Shown: positions 56,901 to 62,225 of the stretch, one piece after another
Position numbering within the stretch: the first letter of the stretch is position 1
How the letters are laid out: the number at the start of each line of letters is the position of its first letter
Origin: Acheta domesticus
Taxonomy: Eukaryota; Arthropoda; Insecta; Orthoptera; Gryllidae
Direction of reading: 5' to 3'
DNA length: 64,000 nucleotides
NCBI GenBank assembly: GCA_031308135.1
Contig: JAHLJT010000631.1
Coordinates: forward strand, 7,098,764-7,162,763
Translations under genes and position numbers: made by a program
Notes under the pieces: generated by a model
What the model was told of the DNA's origin: nothing
Seen by the model: only the letters and a program-made list of their open reading frames with translations
Database searches by the model: none

Positions 56901-58907
56901 AAATTGAGATCAGAGCTTGAGAGGGACACTATTTCTAGAAAGGTTCAAAAAATGTTGATGTCCCAAGTTGCAATACCCTTGTGCTCAACACCTGTTGCTT
57001 AAAATTGTCCACTCAGAATCCATCCAACAGGAAATACTGCAATAACAGAAATAGTGTGAATATAAAAAAGATAAATTTGATTGAAATTATCAACTTGACT
57101 GCAGAACCTTTTTTTGAAAATGAAACATTTTTCAAGAATTTGAAATAACGTTCACACAGTGTAAACTGAGTACTACAAAATAAAGAAATTTTATCTTTTA
57201 CCATATAAAATATTTTATTGATATGTCTCAATTTTTGAAAATGTCCTGTTGAATGAAGTCTTTGGGACTGTACTTCAAGTTAGTTTTCACCCGGATCAGA
57301 ATTTCTATCAATTCAAAAGAGAGGAAGCCATTTTTATTTAAAAGCATGCATGTAAACATAACAATTACAATCTTTGAACCTTTCTAATAGAAATGCAGAA
57401 TGAAAAGCACAAAAATATATGATTGACAGATAATTTGATGAAACTGAAAATATCAAACATTTTTTGAATAATATGATTAGAATAACAAGGCCTATATTTT
57501 AAGAATGAAAACAGGCACAGTGCTGTAAAAAAGTAAAATTATTAGAAAGTAATAAATAATGCGTATTTGTCAATTTATTTTCCTGAAGAACAAAATGATT
57601 TCTTGAATTCTTTTATGAAACTTGTGTGACAGTCGATGTTGCAAGCAATGAAAGTCGATGATTCAGCAAATGAAAAAGAAAAGATTTGGGGACAAAATCA
57701 AGCATATAAAAATGTTTCTTATTTTACAATAAAGATAAGAAAAATTAATATTCTGAAGTGTTATTGTTGGAAAGATGTACGTCAAATCATAAGCTCTGAA
57801 GAAGGCAAGATGTCATCTGGTTTTCCCTCACCTTCAGGGCTGTGTACCCCTCAGGCAGCTCTGATATCTTGAGCTTGTATGAGAGGAGAGGGCCATTGGG
57901 GAAGGGGCCAGGAACCCAGGACACCGATATATGGCTAGAATCCACAGCCGTTGCTCTCACTATTGTAGGTGCGGTTGAGGGCAGACCACTGGGCAGCGTA
58001 CTGATGACGACACTTGGCTCTGACACAATTGGCTCACTATGATGAGGTGACAATAGAAGAGCAATCCGGAACTGTCATTGAAAACCATGTAGTTAGATTA
58101 ATCTTCTCATCTTGTGATGTGTTAAAATTTCAGATCAAATCAAGTAATCAATACTTTAAATATCAACAAAGCAAAGATTTCAATGTTTGAGACAATAAAA
58201 TAAAAGTAATTTTAACACAATGTAAATCATGCTTGTAATAATTTTAAACAAAAATTATTATTAATTTATATGTAATTATATTAAAATTTATTACTTTCTT
58301 CTACTTTATAGTTTCTACATTATTCTATGTCCTGTAATATTTCAATACTGACTCGATATTTAGTATAAGGCTGCAAATTTTCCACAAGGATAGTGGGGTG
58401 TGGACCCCAAGTTTGATTGCGACAGTATTGCCAAGCACCAGCTAATTCTTCATATCGCCATTGGACTAAATAGCTGATATTGCTATATTTTGACATTCCT
58501 TCCCATTCCAAACTCAGAGATGTATCTGTCAGTGTATCAGCTACTAGAACAGGGGCTGGAGGAGTTCCAATTTCATCTAAGGAAAAGAGCACAGTTATCA
58601 GTCTTCACTGATAGCAAGTAAATGGATAAGTACTGGTACCTAACTCAAAAGTAAATGTACCTTTCAGTTTCTGAAAATATCTATTTAATGCATCATTGCA
58701 TCCCATTATACAATAAAATTCTTTGGGAGGTAATGGATCTTGAGTACCATTCTGCAACAGATGAATAAATCAAAATATCAATTATTTAAATAATTTTCAA
58801 TAAAAACAATGTGTATCATAATCTACTGAAATACTTACACAAACACTCTGACAACTTGTATTTTGAAACTCCAAAGCTTTATGCCATGACATGCAACCCT
58901 TGGCACA
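32290..58907 (-). CDS. sev: ROS1/Sevenless receptor tyrosine kinase (gene span, 36 coding exons)
   Basis: Orthologue of Drosophila sevenless and vertebrate ROS1, a single-pass plasma-membrane receptor tyrosine kinase. In flies it receives Bride of sevenless and specifies the R7 photoreceptor through Ras. Joined exons give about 2,527 residues; fly Sev is about 2,550 and human ROS1 2,347. In order they encode a Cys-rich start, fibronectin III pairs, three YWTD beta-propeller blocks separated by fibronectin III domains, a transmembrane helix (exon 41904-42131), a tyrosine kinase and a 227-residue tail. Intron phases fit at every junction except that two exons (54661-54981 and 50820-51009) each contain one extra base. 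The signal-peptide exon or exons were not found upstream of 58907. Confidence 0.95.
33475..33528 (-). CDS. sev: ROS1/sev coding exon 35 (54 bp)
   Basis: A small in-frame exon encoding acidic/Asn-rich [16 protein letters not shown]. Both sites are GT-AG, phase 1 at both ends, so skipping it would keep frame. It is the least conserved exon of the gene. Confidence 0.78.
33662..33816 (-). CDS. sev: ROS1/sev coding exon 34 (kinase end)
   Basis: [20 protein letters not shown], the final kinase helices (ROS1 LMTQCWAQEPDQRPTF). The usually invariant Cys before Trp is Thr. Phase 2 in, 1 out. Confidence 0.93.
34144..34335 (-). CDS. sev: ROS1/sev coding exon 33 (kinase C-lobe)
   Basis: [38 protein letters not shown] and [14 protein letters not shown] closely match human ROS1. 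Phase 2 at both ends. Confidence 0.97.
34868..35375 (+). mobile_element. tRNA-derived SINE family A, best-preserved head
   Basis: It begins GGATAGGTGGCTCAGGGCAT (A box) and has GGTCGTAAGTTCAAGTCCTG (B box), so the head derives from a tRNA. The body and tail match 59680-60215 and 13744-14545. It ends TTCGGGACTAATGACCTTAG...GCCCGGAATCATCAATCAA. It lies antisense in the sev intron between exons 33 and 32. Confidence 0.8.
35376..35575 (+). other. Open-frame fragment of unknown origin in sev intron
   Basis: Directly after the SINE tail, the + strand is open for about 64 codons and protein-like ([39 protein letters not shown]), ending at TAA. I do not recognise the family. Splice signals on this strand are not obvious. 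It could be a decayed retroelement or cDNA fragment, or chance. Confidence 0.25.
35634..35872 (-). CDS. sev: ROS1/sev coding exon 32 (kinase catalytic and activation loop)
   Basis: [15 protein letters not shown] (catalytic Asp and Asn), [11 protein letters not shown] (DFG) and the activation loop [17 protein letters not shown], identical in pattern to ROS1 [16 protein letters not shown]. The Cys in HRDLACRN replaces the usual second Ala. Phase 0 in, 2 out. Confidence 0.97.
35953..36147 (-). CDS. sev: ROS1/sev coding exon 31 (kinase, helix C to hinge)
   Basis: [20 protein letters not shown] (helix C glutamate in FLKEA), then [15 protein letters not shown] and [17 protein letters not shown]. 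By alignment with human ROS1 YIILELMEGGDLL, the gatekeeper position is methionine here rather than leucine. Phase 0 at both ends. Confidence 0.95.
36148..40498 (-). other. ROS1/sev intron (4.35 kb)
   Basis: The largest intron. It contains an AT-rich palindromic tract at about 37060-37150, a 495-bp foldback element at 38220-38714, and a poly-C run of 14 near 39504. No coding exon is needed or seen, because phase 0 joins VAIK to TLRKG. Confidence 0.8.
38220..38714. mobile_element. Foldback MITE in sev intron
   Basis: Two arms of about 240 bp in inverted orientation meet near 38470 with almost no spacer. Paired blocks include CCCTAGACTGTGAACAAAA with TTTTGTTGACAGTCTAGGG, TTTCATGGAAAAGCTTT with its mirror near 38655, and GTACCAATGTTTGACAGCC with its mirror near 38515. 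The ends are GAGGCAGCCAGAAAG and, inverted, GAGGCACATCAAAG. TTTGACAG and related segments suggest descent from mariner-like ends. Arms differ at many places, so it is not recent. Confidence 0.8.
40499..40815 (-). CDS. sev: ROS1/sev coding exon 30 (juxtamembrane and kinase N-lobe)
   Basis: Juxtamembrane [16 protein letters not shown], then [26 protein letters not shown] and TRVAIK: the glycine-rich loop GSGAFGEV and the ATP-binding lysine of VAIK. Phase 1 in, 0 out. It is followed by a 4.35-kb intron, the largest in the gene. Confidence 0.95.
41904..42131 (-). CDS. sev: ROS1/sev coding exon 29 (FN3 end and transmembrane helix)
   Basis: [19 protein letters not shown] closes the last fibronectin domain. 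The helix [20 protein letters not shown] plus MLTFIY spans the membrane. Phase 1 at both ends. The next exon begins with basic [10 protein letters not shown], a normal stop-transfer signal on the cytosolic side. Confidence 0.95.
42294..42539 (-). CDS. sev: ROS1/sev coding exon 28 (last FN3)
   Basis: [20 protein letters not shown] and [20 protein letters not shown] align with NKPGIPKLLEGSKNSIQWEK and DNGCRITYYILEIR. Phase 1 at both ends. Confidence 0.93.
43087..43277 (-). CDS. sev: ROS1/sev coding exon 27 (FN3 8)
   Basis: [19 protein letters not shown] and [20 protein letters not shown], matching FWVELQKWKYN and ITNLQPYTSYNVRVVVVY. Phase 2 in, 1 out. Confidence 0.9.
43382..43536 (-). CDS. sev: ROS1/sev coding exon 26 (end FN3 7, start FN3 8)
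   Basis: [20 protein letters not shown] ends the domain. [20 protein letters not shown] opens the next. Phase 0 in, 2 out. Confidence 0.9.
43665..43930 (-). CDS. sev: ROS1/sev coding exon 25 (FN3 7)
   Basis: [20 protein letters not shown], then [18 protein letters not shown]: a fibronectin III domain like [28 protein letters not shown] is at its end. Phase 1 in, 0 out. Confidence 0.92.
44090..44215. repeat. Pyrimidine-rich low-complexity tract
   Basis: Almost pure C/T over about 110 bp, including a run of C near 44192-44201, in the intron between exons 25 and 24. Confidence 0.9.
44680..45060. repeat. Intronic repeat, copy 1
   Basis: Shares a series of blocks in order with 49670-49930: TTTTAACTATG, GTAAGTTTCTGATACTCA/ATATATTTCTTAA, TAGTATTACATA, GTAATATAAA, GTTAATTAT and GATGCAAAACATTAT. 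Same orientation, moderately diverged. Confidence 0.65.
45252..45399 (-). CDS. sev: ROS1/sev coding exon 24 (end FN3 6)
   Basis: [20 protein letters not shown] and [11 protein letters not shown] align with IEDLQPFSTYMIQIAVKNYY and SDPLEHLPPG, one of the strongest matches. Phase 0 in, 1 out. Confidence 0.93.
45477..45685 (-). CDS. sev: ROS1/sev coding exon 23 (FN3 6)
   Basis: First half of a fibronectin III domain ([35 protein letters not shown]). Phase 1 in, 0 out. Confidence 0.85.
46002..46196 (-). CDS. sev: ROS1/sev coding exon 22 (end propeller 3)
   Basis: [20 protein letters not shown] corresponds to [32 protein letters not shown] follows (human LAYSSVMQPFP). Phase 1 at both ends. Confidence 0.92.
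46300..46420 (-). repeat. Repeat with CCGGCATTGCCTGGG motif
   Basis: ACTAGCAAAATATCCGGCAT followed by TGCCTGGG resembles the conserved terminal motif (..ACCCGGCGTTGCCCGGG..) of a widespread arthropod retroelement tail. It abuts the CT-rich tract and the repeat at 46800. Confidence 0.5.
46421..46735. repeat. CT-rich tract with internal duplication
   Basis: (CT)n/(TCTG)n low-complexity sequence. CTGTCTCTCACGTGCACTTG occurs at about 46551 and again at about 46694, so the tract expanded partly by duplication. It is intronic in sev. Confidence 0.85.
46800..46965 (-). repeat. Dispersed repeat fragment, copy 2
   Basis: The reverse complement of this stretch matches 27335-27470 (TATGAAAGTTGGC, TTTTTTCACCCAGAAGGTTT, AGTTAATTCTGTTCTAACTC). 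It lies in the intron between sev exons 22 and 21. Confidence 0.7.
47555..47757 (-). mobile_element. LINE 3' tail fragment abutting sev exon 21
   Basis: The reverse complement aligns with the LINE 3' UTR at 20149-20345 and with 63550-63780: ATGATA, AATGTATTAGTTATCATTTG, ACAAGTATTGTTCC, CCATCTCAATCAGGTTTTTC and CTTCTGG. Homology begins two bases after the exon boundary, inside the splice donor GTATGA. Confidence 0.8.
47760..47950 (-). CDS. sev: ROS1/sev coding exon 21 (propeller 3)
   Basis: [19 protein letters not shown] and [20 protein letters not shown], like CSCNVTEFELSGAMAIDTSN and IWAMDLEGCQCW. Phase 2 in, 1 out. Immediately after its donor GTATGA lies a fragment of the window's LINE tail (see findings). 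Confidence 0.9.
48032..48145 (-). CDS. sev: ROS1/sev coding exon 20 (propeller 3)
   Basis: [20 protein letters not shown] matches RLYWTEVSNFGYQMFY. Phase 2 at both ends, with a poor but usable acceptor. Confidence 0.88.
48436..48641 (-). CDS. sev: ROS1/sev coding exon 19 (propeller 3)
   Basis: [20 protein letters not shown] and SNVYRLDLS correspond to VITIDWISRHLYFALKES. Phase 0 in, 2 out (CATTAG|GTTTGA). Confidence 0.93.
48727..48993 (-). CDS. sev: ROS1/sev coding exon 18 (end FN3 5, start propeller 3)
   Basis: [20 protein letters not shown] ends the fifth fibronectin domain (human FQVRAFTSKGPGPY). Propeller 3 then starts ([34 protein letters not shown]). Phase 0 at both ends. Confidence 0.9.
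49098..49442. repeat. 33-bp direct repeat pair
   Basis: GTGAACAACAGTGACTGAAA followed by TGATTTTGCA occurs at both 49100 and 49412, apparently identical over 33 bp, with unrelated sequence between. Confidence 0.9.
49670..49930. repeat. Intronic repeat, copy 2
   Basis: The partner of 44680-45060. See that entry for shared blocks. Confidence 0.65.
50519..50571. promoter_or_regulatory. Two perfect palindromes, one NRF1-like
   Basis: ATGGCCATTTG-CAGTT-CAAATGGCCAT is an 11-bp stem with a 5-base loop. Thirteen bases further on, ATGCGC-GT-GCGCAT fits the NRF1 consensus (YGCGCAYGCGCR), striking in AT-rich intronic DNA. Regulatory function is a guess. Confidence 0.35.
50820..51009 (-). CDS. sev: ROS1/sev coding exon 17 (frame broken)
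   Basis: Begins [19 protein letters not shown], like human EFRWNKPKHENGVLTKFE. At about 50905-50925, in an A-rich stretch, the frame shifts by one base: the first frame meets a stop soon after, while the other reads [19 protein letters not shown] to the donor TTCAG|GTAATC. With one base removed the exon is 189 bp and leaves in phase 0, as the next exon requires. Confidence 0.8.
51302..51514 (-). CDS. sev: ROS1/sev coding exon 16 (end FN3 4, start FN3 5)
   Basis: [20 protein letters not shown] and [20 protein letters not shown] align with LSVTPYTYWGKGPKTSL and TVPSAPENPRIFI. Phase 0 at both ends. The donor CAA|GTTAGT is slightly weak. Confidence 0.92.
51807..51982 (-). CDS. sev: ROS1/sev coding exon 15 (FN3 4)
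   Basis: [20 protein letters not shown] and [16 protein letters not shown] are the first half of a fibronectin III domain; compare FRIEGNASSFQILWNGPP and WGVVFYSVEF. Phase 1 in, 0 out. Confidence 0.9.
52071..52232 (-). CDS. sev: ROS1/sev coding exon 14 (propeller 2)
   Basis: [20 protein letters not shown] and [15 protein letters not shown] complete propeller 2. Phase 1 at both ends. Confidence 0.88.
52340..52501 (-). CDS. sev: ROS1/sev coding exon 13 (propeller 2)
   Basis: [20 protein letters not shown] corresponds to ALTLDLSDGLLYWLVQDS. Phase 1 at both ends. Confidence 0.92.
52639..52825 (-). CDS. sev: ROS1/sev coding exon 12 (propeller 2)
   Basis: [20 protein letters not shown], matching VVDSVGGYLYWTTLYSVEST. 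Phase 0 in, 1 out. Confidence 0.9.
52917..53117 (-). CDS. sev: ROS1/sev coding exon 11 (propeller 2)
   Basis: [20 protein letters not shown] and [19 protein letters not shown] are YWTD blades; compare human ISDMDWYNNSLYYSD. Phase 0 at both ends. Confidence 0.92.
53118..54231 (-). other. ROS1/sev intron
   Basis: A 1.1-kb intron between exons 11 and 10. About 53600-53890 holds sequence reminiscent of the unassigned repeat near 16861-17640 (TTGGAACCAATTTTGAGAAA versus TTGGAGCCGTTTTGGAGAAA). No exon is needed. Confidence 0.65.
54232..54551 (-). CDS. sev: ROS1/sev coding exon 10 (FN3 3, start of propeller 2)
   Basis: [40 protein letters not shown] and [14 protein letters not shown] match human SAWQNWTYEVKV and RPGPWSEPSVGTTL. 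Then comes the start of propeller 2. Phase 1 in, 0 out. Confidence 0.92.
54661..54981 (-). CDS. sev: ROS1/sev coding exon 9 (frame broken)
   Basis: Completes propeller 1 ([20 protein letters not shown]) and opens the third fibronectin domain ([18 protein letters not shown]). At about 54690-54700 the frame must shift by one base: after it, the other frame reads [12 protein letters not shown], the expected fibronectin sequence, and only then does the exon end in phase 1 to match the next exon. One extra base is present; either a base-call error or a real lesion. Confidence 0.85.
55193..55402 (-). CDS. sev: ROS1/sev coding exon 8 (propeller 1)
   Basis: [20 protein letters not shown], then [20 protein letters not shown], further propeller blades. 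Phase 2 at both ends. Confidence 0.9.
55483..55786 (-). CDS. sev: ROS1/sev coding exon 7 (propeller 1)
   Basis: YWTD-type repeats: [17 protein letters not shown] and [15 protein letters not shown], ending IEVDPYNG. This corresponds to SIDWLYQRMYFIMDE and VADSYNGYVFYL of ROS1. Phase 1 in, 2 out. Confidence 0.9.
55876..55992 (-). CDS. sev: ROS1/sev coding exon 6
   Basis: Leads into the first beta-propeller ([20 protein letters not shown]...LYNTSHVIT). Phase 1 at both ends, with correct GT-AG sites. Confidence 0.8.
56081..56228 (-). CDS. sev: ROS1/sev coding exon 5 (end of FN3 2)
   Basis: [20 protein letters not shown] and [19 protein letters not shown], matching the NEVGEGPEAESSITTSS end of the second ROS1 fibronectin domain. 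Phase 0 in, 1 out. It is separated from exon 4 by a 1.6-kb intron. Confidence 0.88.
56229..57831 (-). other. ROS1/sev intron
   Basis: A 1.6-kb AT-rich intron between exons 5 and 4. No repeat or exon recognised. Confidence 0.7.
57832..58071 (-). CDS. sev: ROS1/sev coding exon 4 (end of FN3 1, start of FN3 2)
   Basis: [20 protein letters not shown] completes the first domain. LPSTAPTIV...[18 protein letters not shown] opens the second, like human SWDPPQFPGGPILGYN. Phase 0 at both ends, donor AAG|GTGAGG. Confidence 0.88.
58353..58576 (-). CDS. sev: ROS1/sev coding exon 3 (fibronectin III 1)
   Basis: A fibronectin III domain: [45 protein letters not shown]. It leaves in phase 0 by a weak donor CGA|GTCAGT. 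Reading on would reach a stop 27 bp later, and the next exon continues the domain exactly, so this donor is preferred. Confidence 0.85.
58661..58751 (-). CDS. sev: ROS1/sev coding exon 2
   Basis: Continues the Cys-rich start ([19 protein letters not shown]), corresponding to the CEVGCSSAEGAY segment of ROS1. Phase 0 in, phase 1 out (AAAG|GTACAT). Confidence 0.82.
58839..58907 (-). CDS. sev: ROS1/sev coding exon 1 (first recognised)
   Basis: Encodes [20 protein letters not shown] and three more residues, matching the Cys-rich CIQGCHFW region near the human ROS1 N-terminus. Acceptor TTGCAG, donor GTAAGT, phase 0 at both ends. The signal peptide must lie on an upstream exon. Confidence 0.82.
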
Positions 58908-59679
58908 CTGCAACAAAAAAAGTTATCAAATTAGTCAAATTCATATGTAGATGTTGTGGCTAGTATTTTCAGATTGTAAGTCAGTTAAAAAAACAAATTT
59001 GGACATTAGTCATGAAAACACATTTCATAAGTGTGATCTTGTTAATAGAATAATAGTTTAAAATATTGTAAGTTATTGGTGCTTTCTTTTCACCTTAATG
59101 TGTGCTTTCCTCTTTATAAGGGAACATTTAACAATTCACAGAAAAGCAATGGACAGCATAAAGAACATGTTTAAAAACAAACATACTTTTCACTTCATTT
59201 CTAAACATAATGTATCACCGTTTCAGCATCTACTTCTCAAAACCAAAAGCATGGTATTTGTATTATTACACTTTTTACAAATTTTACCAGTTACTACATA
59301 TTTCTTACATATTTAACTTATATTAACATATCGAAACACAATATTTCAAATACAAGCTTGCAAATAAAGGTTTCTGGAATCATGTTTCTGTGAAACGATG
59401 AAGAGTAATCTGCGCCTCTATGACCTCCAGACCTTTGCCGTGAATTATCAAACTTGAATTATCAAATTATCAAACCTCTGCTTCTGGGAAATTGTGTACT
59501 TGTAGTACTCAAGGAAGAACGATTTTGCAAAGACATAGTCGCAACCAAATTCTTGCTCATACTTCCAAGAGCCCAAACATAACTCGCCAGAAATCTGAAA
59601 GACATTTGTAAGTCCATTGCATTGTGTTATTTCTAAAGACAGAACATACCTTGAATGCCTATCTGTAACAATATAATGA
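58908..59679. other. Upstream of first recognised sev exon
   Basis: The signal-peptide exon should lie upstream on the - strand, but I cannot identify it. A - strand open stretch at about 59448-59590 (CLGSWKYEQEFGCDYVFA, between a TTTCAG and a GTTTGA) looks protein-like, but its phase does not fit exon 1. Confidence 0.4.
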
Positions 59680-60215
59680 TTGATTGTGATTCCGGGCGCG
59701 CCAACTAATATGGTCATTATTCCAGTAAGTTTAGCGCATGCTTTTTCATCTGGAAGGTGGTGGTGATCTTACCCCGCTGGATGGCGAGATCCGGCGCCGA
59801 ACTACTGACGGCTAACGGGACTTTCCCAAGCAGGTATCTCCCACCAGCGAGGCACCGCTCCAGCTGGGATAAGCTCTAAGCTCCCGACCGGTCTCCCGCC
59901 ATGTGTGATAGAGTAGTGCATGTTAGAGTAAGTGTGTGTGTAAAGGGTGAGGATAGAACTAAGAAGAGGAAGGAAACATCGCGTGCGGTCCTTGACCACT
60001 TTGGTAGAGTACTGCTCCGGCATTCGCATGGTGTTGATCGGAGAAACTACGGAAAATATCGATCAGAGCAGCTGGCCGCTAGAATTGCCCTCTAGACACC
60101 GACTGAATTCGACCTCGAAAATCCTCGCACCGTCGGGAATTGAACCTAGGACCTCCCGGTCAGAGGGACTGCAGGTACATCAGTTGATGTCCCGAACCAT
60201 CTCTCCGGATAAGTA
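59680..60215 (-). mobile_element. tRNA-derived SINE family A, near full length
   Basis: Read on the - strand it starts TATCCGGAGAGATGGTTCGG (A box). It has GGTCCTAGGTTCAATTCCCG (a perfect GGTTCRANYCC B box) and a long GC-rich body, and ends CGCGCCCGGAATCACAATCA. At about 535 bp it is long for a SINE. It is the best reference copy in the window. Confidence 0.82.
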
Positions 60216-60289
60216 ACAATATAAGTACTTTTTTGGGGGGGGGAGATTTTACTTTTAAAATTAATGTTAGGGCTGTGCTTTGTATGCAA

Positions 60290-60665
60290 CAAAGTTCTTT
60301 GCGTCGGCCCCTTGGCCGCTAAAGCAGTAGCGTCGCAGTGATCTTGGACGAGGGGTCTCGGGTTCCAAGTATCTCCCACCAGCGGGGCACCGCCCCATGC
60401 CGGGACAAGCTGTAAGCTCCCGACCGCTCTCCCGGCATGTGTGCTAGTGTAGTGCATGTTAGTGTAAGTGTGTGTGTAAAGGGAGAGGATAGGACAAGGA
60501 AGAGGAAGGAAAGATCGCGTGCGGTCCGTGGCCCGTATGTTAGGGTACTGCTCCGGCATTCGCCTGGTGTTGATCGGAGAAACCACGGAAAACTACCGAT
60601 CAGGGCAGCCTGCCGCTAGAATTCTCTTCCAGACAGCGACTGAATTCGACCTAGCTGACAAGCCA
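60290..60665 (-). mobile_element. SINE family A body joined to a different 5' sequence
   Basis: 60363-60665 matches the body of family A in - orientation (TATCTCCCACCAGCGGGGCA to GAATTCGACCTAGCTGA). The family A tail is replaced at 60290-60362 by a GGCCCCTTGGCCGCTAAAGC...GGGTTCC segment that itself resembles a tRNA-like head in + orientation. A chimeric or recombined copy. Confidence 0.6.
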
Positions 60666-60789
60666 GTATCGGAACCCGCACGCTCGATCTGAATGGGAAC
60701 ACTCGTTTGAAATGTGATCTAAGCCATTTGTATTCAGAAAGTTGATATCAATTACAATGTTGGATGAGTACGGTTTTGGGGAGTACATC

Positions 60790-60985
60790 ACTCGTTCCGT
60801 AAGTGTAGTTCATGCTTTATCCCCGGAAGTAGGTGTGTTCTCCCTGCTGGAACATGAGTTTCGGCGCCGACCTACTTAGCGGCTCCTGGGTTTATTCCCC
60901 CGCCAGGTATATTCCGCTGCGAGGGACCGCCCAGCCGGGAAATGCTGTCTGTTCTTTCAACATAGTATGTGGGAGTGGCATGAAG
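60790..60985 (-). mobile_element. SINE family A, 3' part only
   Basis: Diverged tail region (TCCGTAAGTGTAGTTCATGC, GGCGCCGACCTACTTAGCGG, CGCCAGGTATATTCC). Truncated at a GT microsatellite. Confidence 0.6.
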
Positions 60986-60986
60986 T

Positions 60987-60987
<1 letters not shown>

Positions 60988-61043
<56 letters not shown>

Positions 61044-61050
61044 TGTGTGT
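60988..61050. repeat. (GT)n microsatellite
   Basis: About 30 GT units between the SINE fragment and the hAT-like copy. SINE bodies here contain a short GTGTGTGT segment from which it may have expanded. Confidence 0.95.
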
Positions 61051-61053
61051 GAG

Positions 61054-61555
61054 CAGGGCCGTGTTAACACATGGGCCCGGGCCAGGGTCCCCAACGTTCA
61101 AGGGACCCCCATAATTCTTAAAAACAATTTAATACAAATTTTAATACTTATTTAATAATTTTTTAACAAATAAAATAAAAAAAACGTATAAAATGTGATG
61201 TATGATTAAACTATACGCAAAAATTGGCATAAAGGAGTGATGTGTCGCGCTTCATTGGACAATATTTATAATATGGAATGATGCTGGTTGATGCACTTCA
61301 ATTTTAAATTATACAATACAATAAAGAAAGTTGTCTTTTTCAATGTTAGTATAAATATATGTTTAAATTTTTTGTTTAAATAATGCTTAAAATGAAACGC
61401 TAAGAAATGCTTTCAAAATATTTTTAGAAAAAACTACAAAATAAATGCGAATTGATAAGGATTTTCTTTATATTTCAGCATCGAATTTGAGGAGGGGGAA
61501 AGGTTGGTGAAATTAGGATAGGAGGCCCCCAAATTAACCTAGGTCCAAGAGCCAG
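61054..61555. mobile_element. hAT-like element, copy 2
   Basis: An intact left end CAGGGCCGTGTTAACACATG. The body matches 13190-13536 with substitutions and a longer 3' portion. The right end near 61520-61555 (GGAGGCCCCCAAATTAACCT) is eroded. Non-coding. Confidence 0.6.
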
Positions 61556-61599
61556 TTGGCACTTTGTACTTGATTTCGCATTTTATCGCAGATGAAAAA

Positions 61600-61880
61600 C
61601 CTTCGGAAATAAACTACACCGACCGTCTAACTTACGGACCAAACCCATTGGAACGGCACCGCGCTGCCCCGCCCGGCATGGCGCGGCACGGCACAGACCC
61701 GACCGAAATCTTTTGCGTGGTTTACAGCTGGGGCTCTCCCACTGCTACCTGTCAGCTCCGGTCGGCTCGGCCCGGCACCGCACCGCTCGACCCGGATTGC
61801 CTCCCCGAGAATAAATTCCGGTCGGGGCGGCCCCGGCCGTCTAGGGCGAGCGGCTGGCGCGAAGTGTTGTCTTCGGCGCC
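61600..61880. promoter_or_regulatory. GC-rich, CpG-dense block upstream of MADF exon
   Basis: Highly GC-rich and CpG-rich (GGCATGGCGCGGCACGGCAC, CCCGGCACCGCACCGCTCGA), unlike the rest of the window. Either the CpG-island promoter of the MADF gene that starts at 61932, or the terminal region of a transposon; a similar block occurs at 63008-63135 in inverted sense. Confidence 0.5.
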
Positions 61881-61931
61881 CTGACGTCCAGGTCACTTGT
61901 GAAATTGGTGAACTTCATGAACTTTGTTAAA

Positions 61932-62070
61932 ATGAGTTCTGACGAAATGCTAATAGAAGCAGTTAGAGAGTACCCATTTCTATATGATCCTAGTAATTCA
62001 GGGTATCATGATAACAGGAAGAAGGACAATGCGTGGCAACAAATTTCTGAAAACTTTCTAGAACTGCCAT
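61932..62070 (+). CDS. MADF-domain protein, first exon (partial)
   Basis: From ATG at 61932 the frame reads MSSDEMLIEAVREYPFLYD, PSNSGYHDNRKKDNAWQQ and ISENFLEL. This is the N-terminal two thirds of a MADF domain (pattern LI..V...P.LYD......Y.D...R...W..I...L), a Myb-like DNA-binding fold found in insect regulators such as Adf-1 and in accessory proteins of Harbinger transposons. A donor TGCCAT|GTAAGA ends the exon at about 62070. The remaining exons are not found before the window ends. The small leader exon, the GC-rich flanks and the lack of neighbours leave open whether it is a host gene or transposon-encoded. Confidence 0.7.
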
Positions 62071-62225
62071 GTAAGAACTATTGCTTGATTATATTTTTGC
62101 ATTTACTGTCTGTCTTTAATATTTAAGAAATAGTCCCACTTGATTATAGACAATTTATTTACATGGATTACAAAAAGCAAAACATTTCATTTGGTTTTGC
62201 AATAAATTGTCATTGGCATTTAAAA

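Noticed and set aside
59100..59170. Signal-peptide-like MFFMLSIAFL on the - strand
   Set aside because: An in-frame stop follows directly, so it cannot lead into the receptor.
59448..59590. Possible upstream sevenless exon on the - strand
   Set aside because: It has an acceptor-like TTTCAG and donor-like GTTTGA and a protein-like frame, but it would leave in phase 2 while exon 1 needs phase 0, and I see no similarity to the ROS1 N-terminus.
60892..61155. ORFs encoding poly-(Thr-His) or poly-(Val-Cys)
   Set aside because: Translations of the GT microsatellite.
61564..61896. Long open frames on both strands in the GC-rich block
   Set aside because: GC-rich DNA has few stops by chance; the products are Arg/Pro/Ala low complexity.
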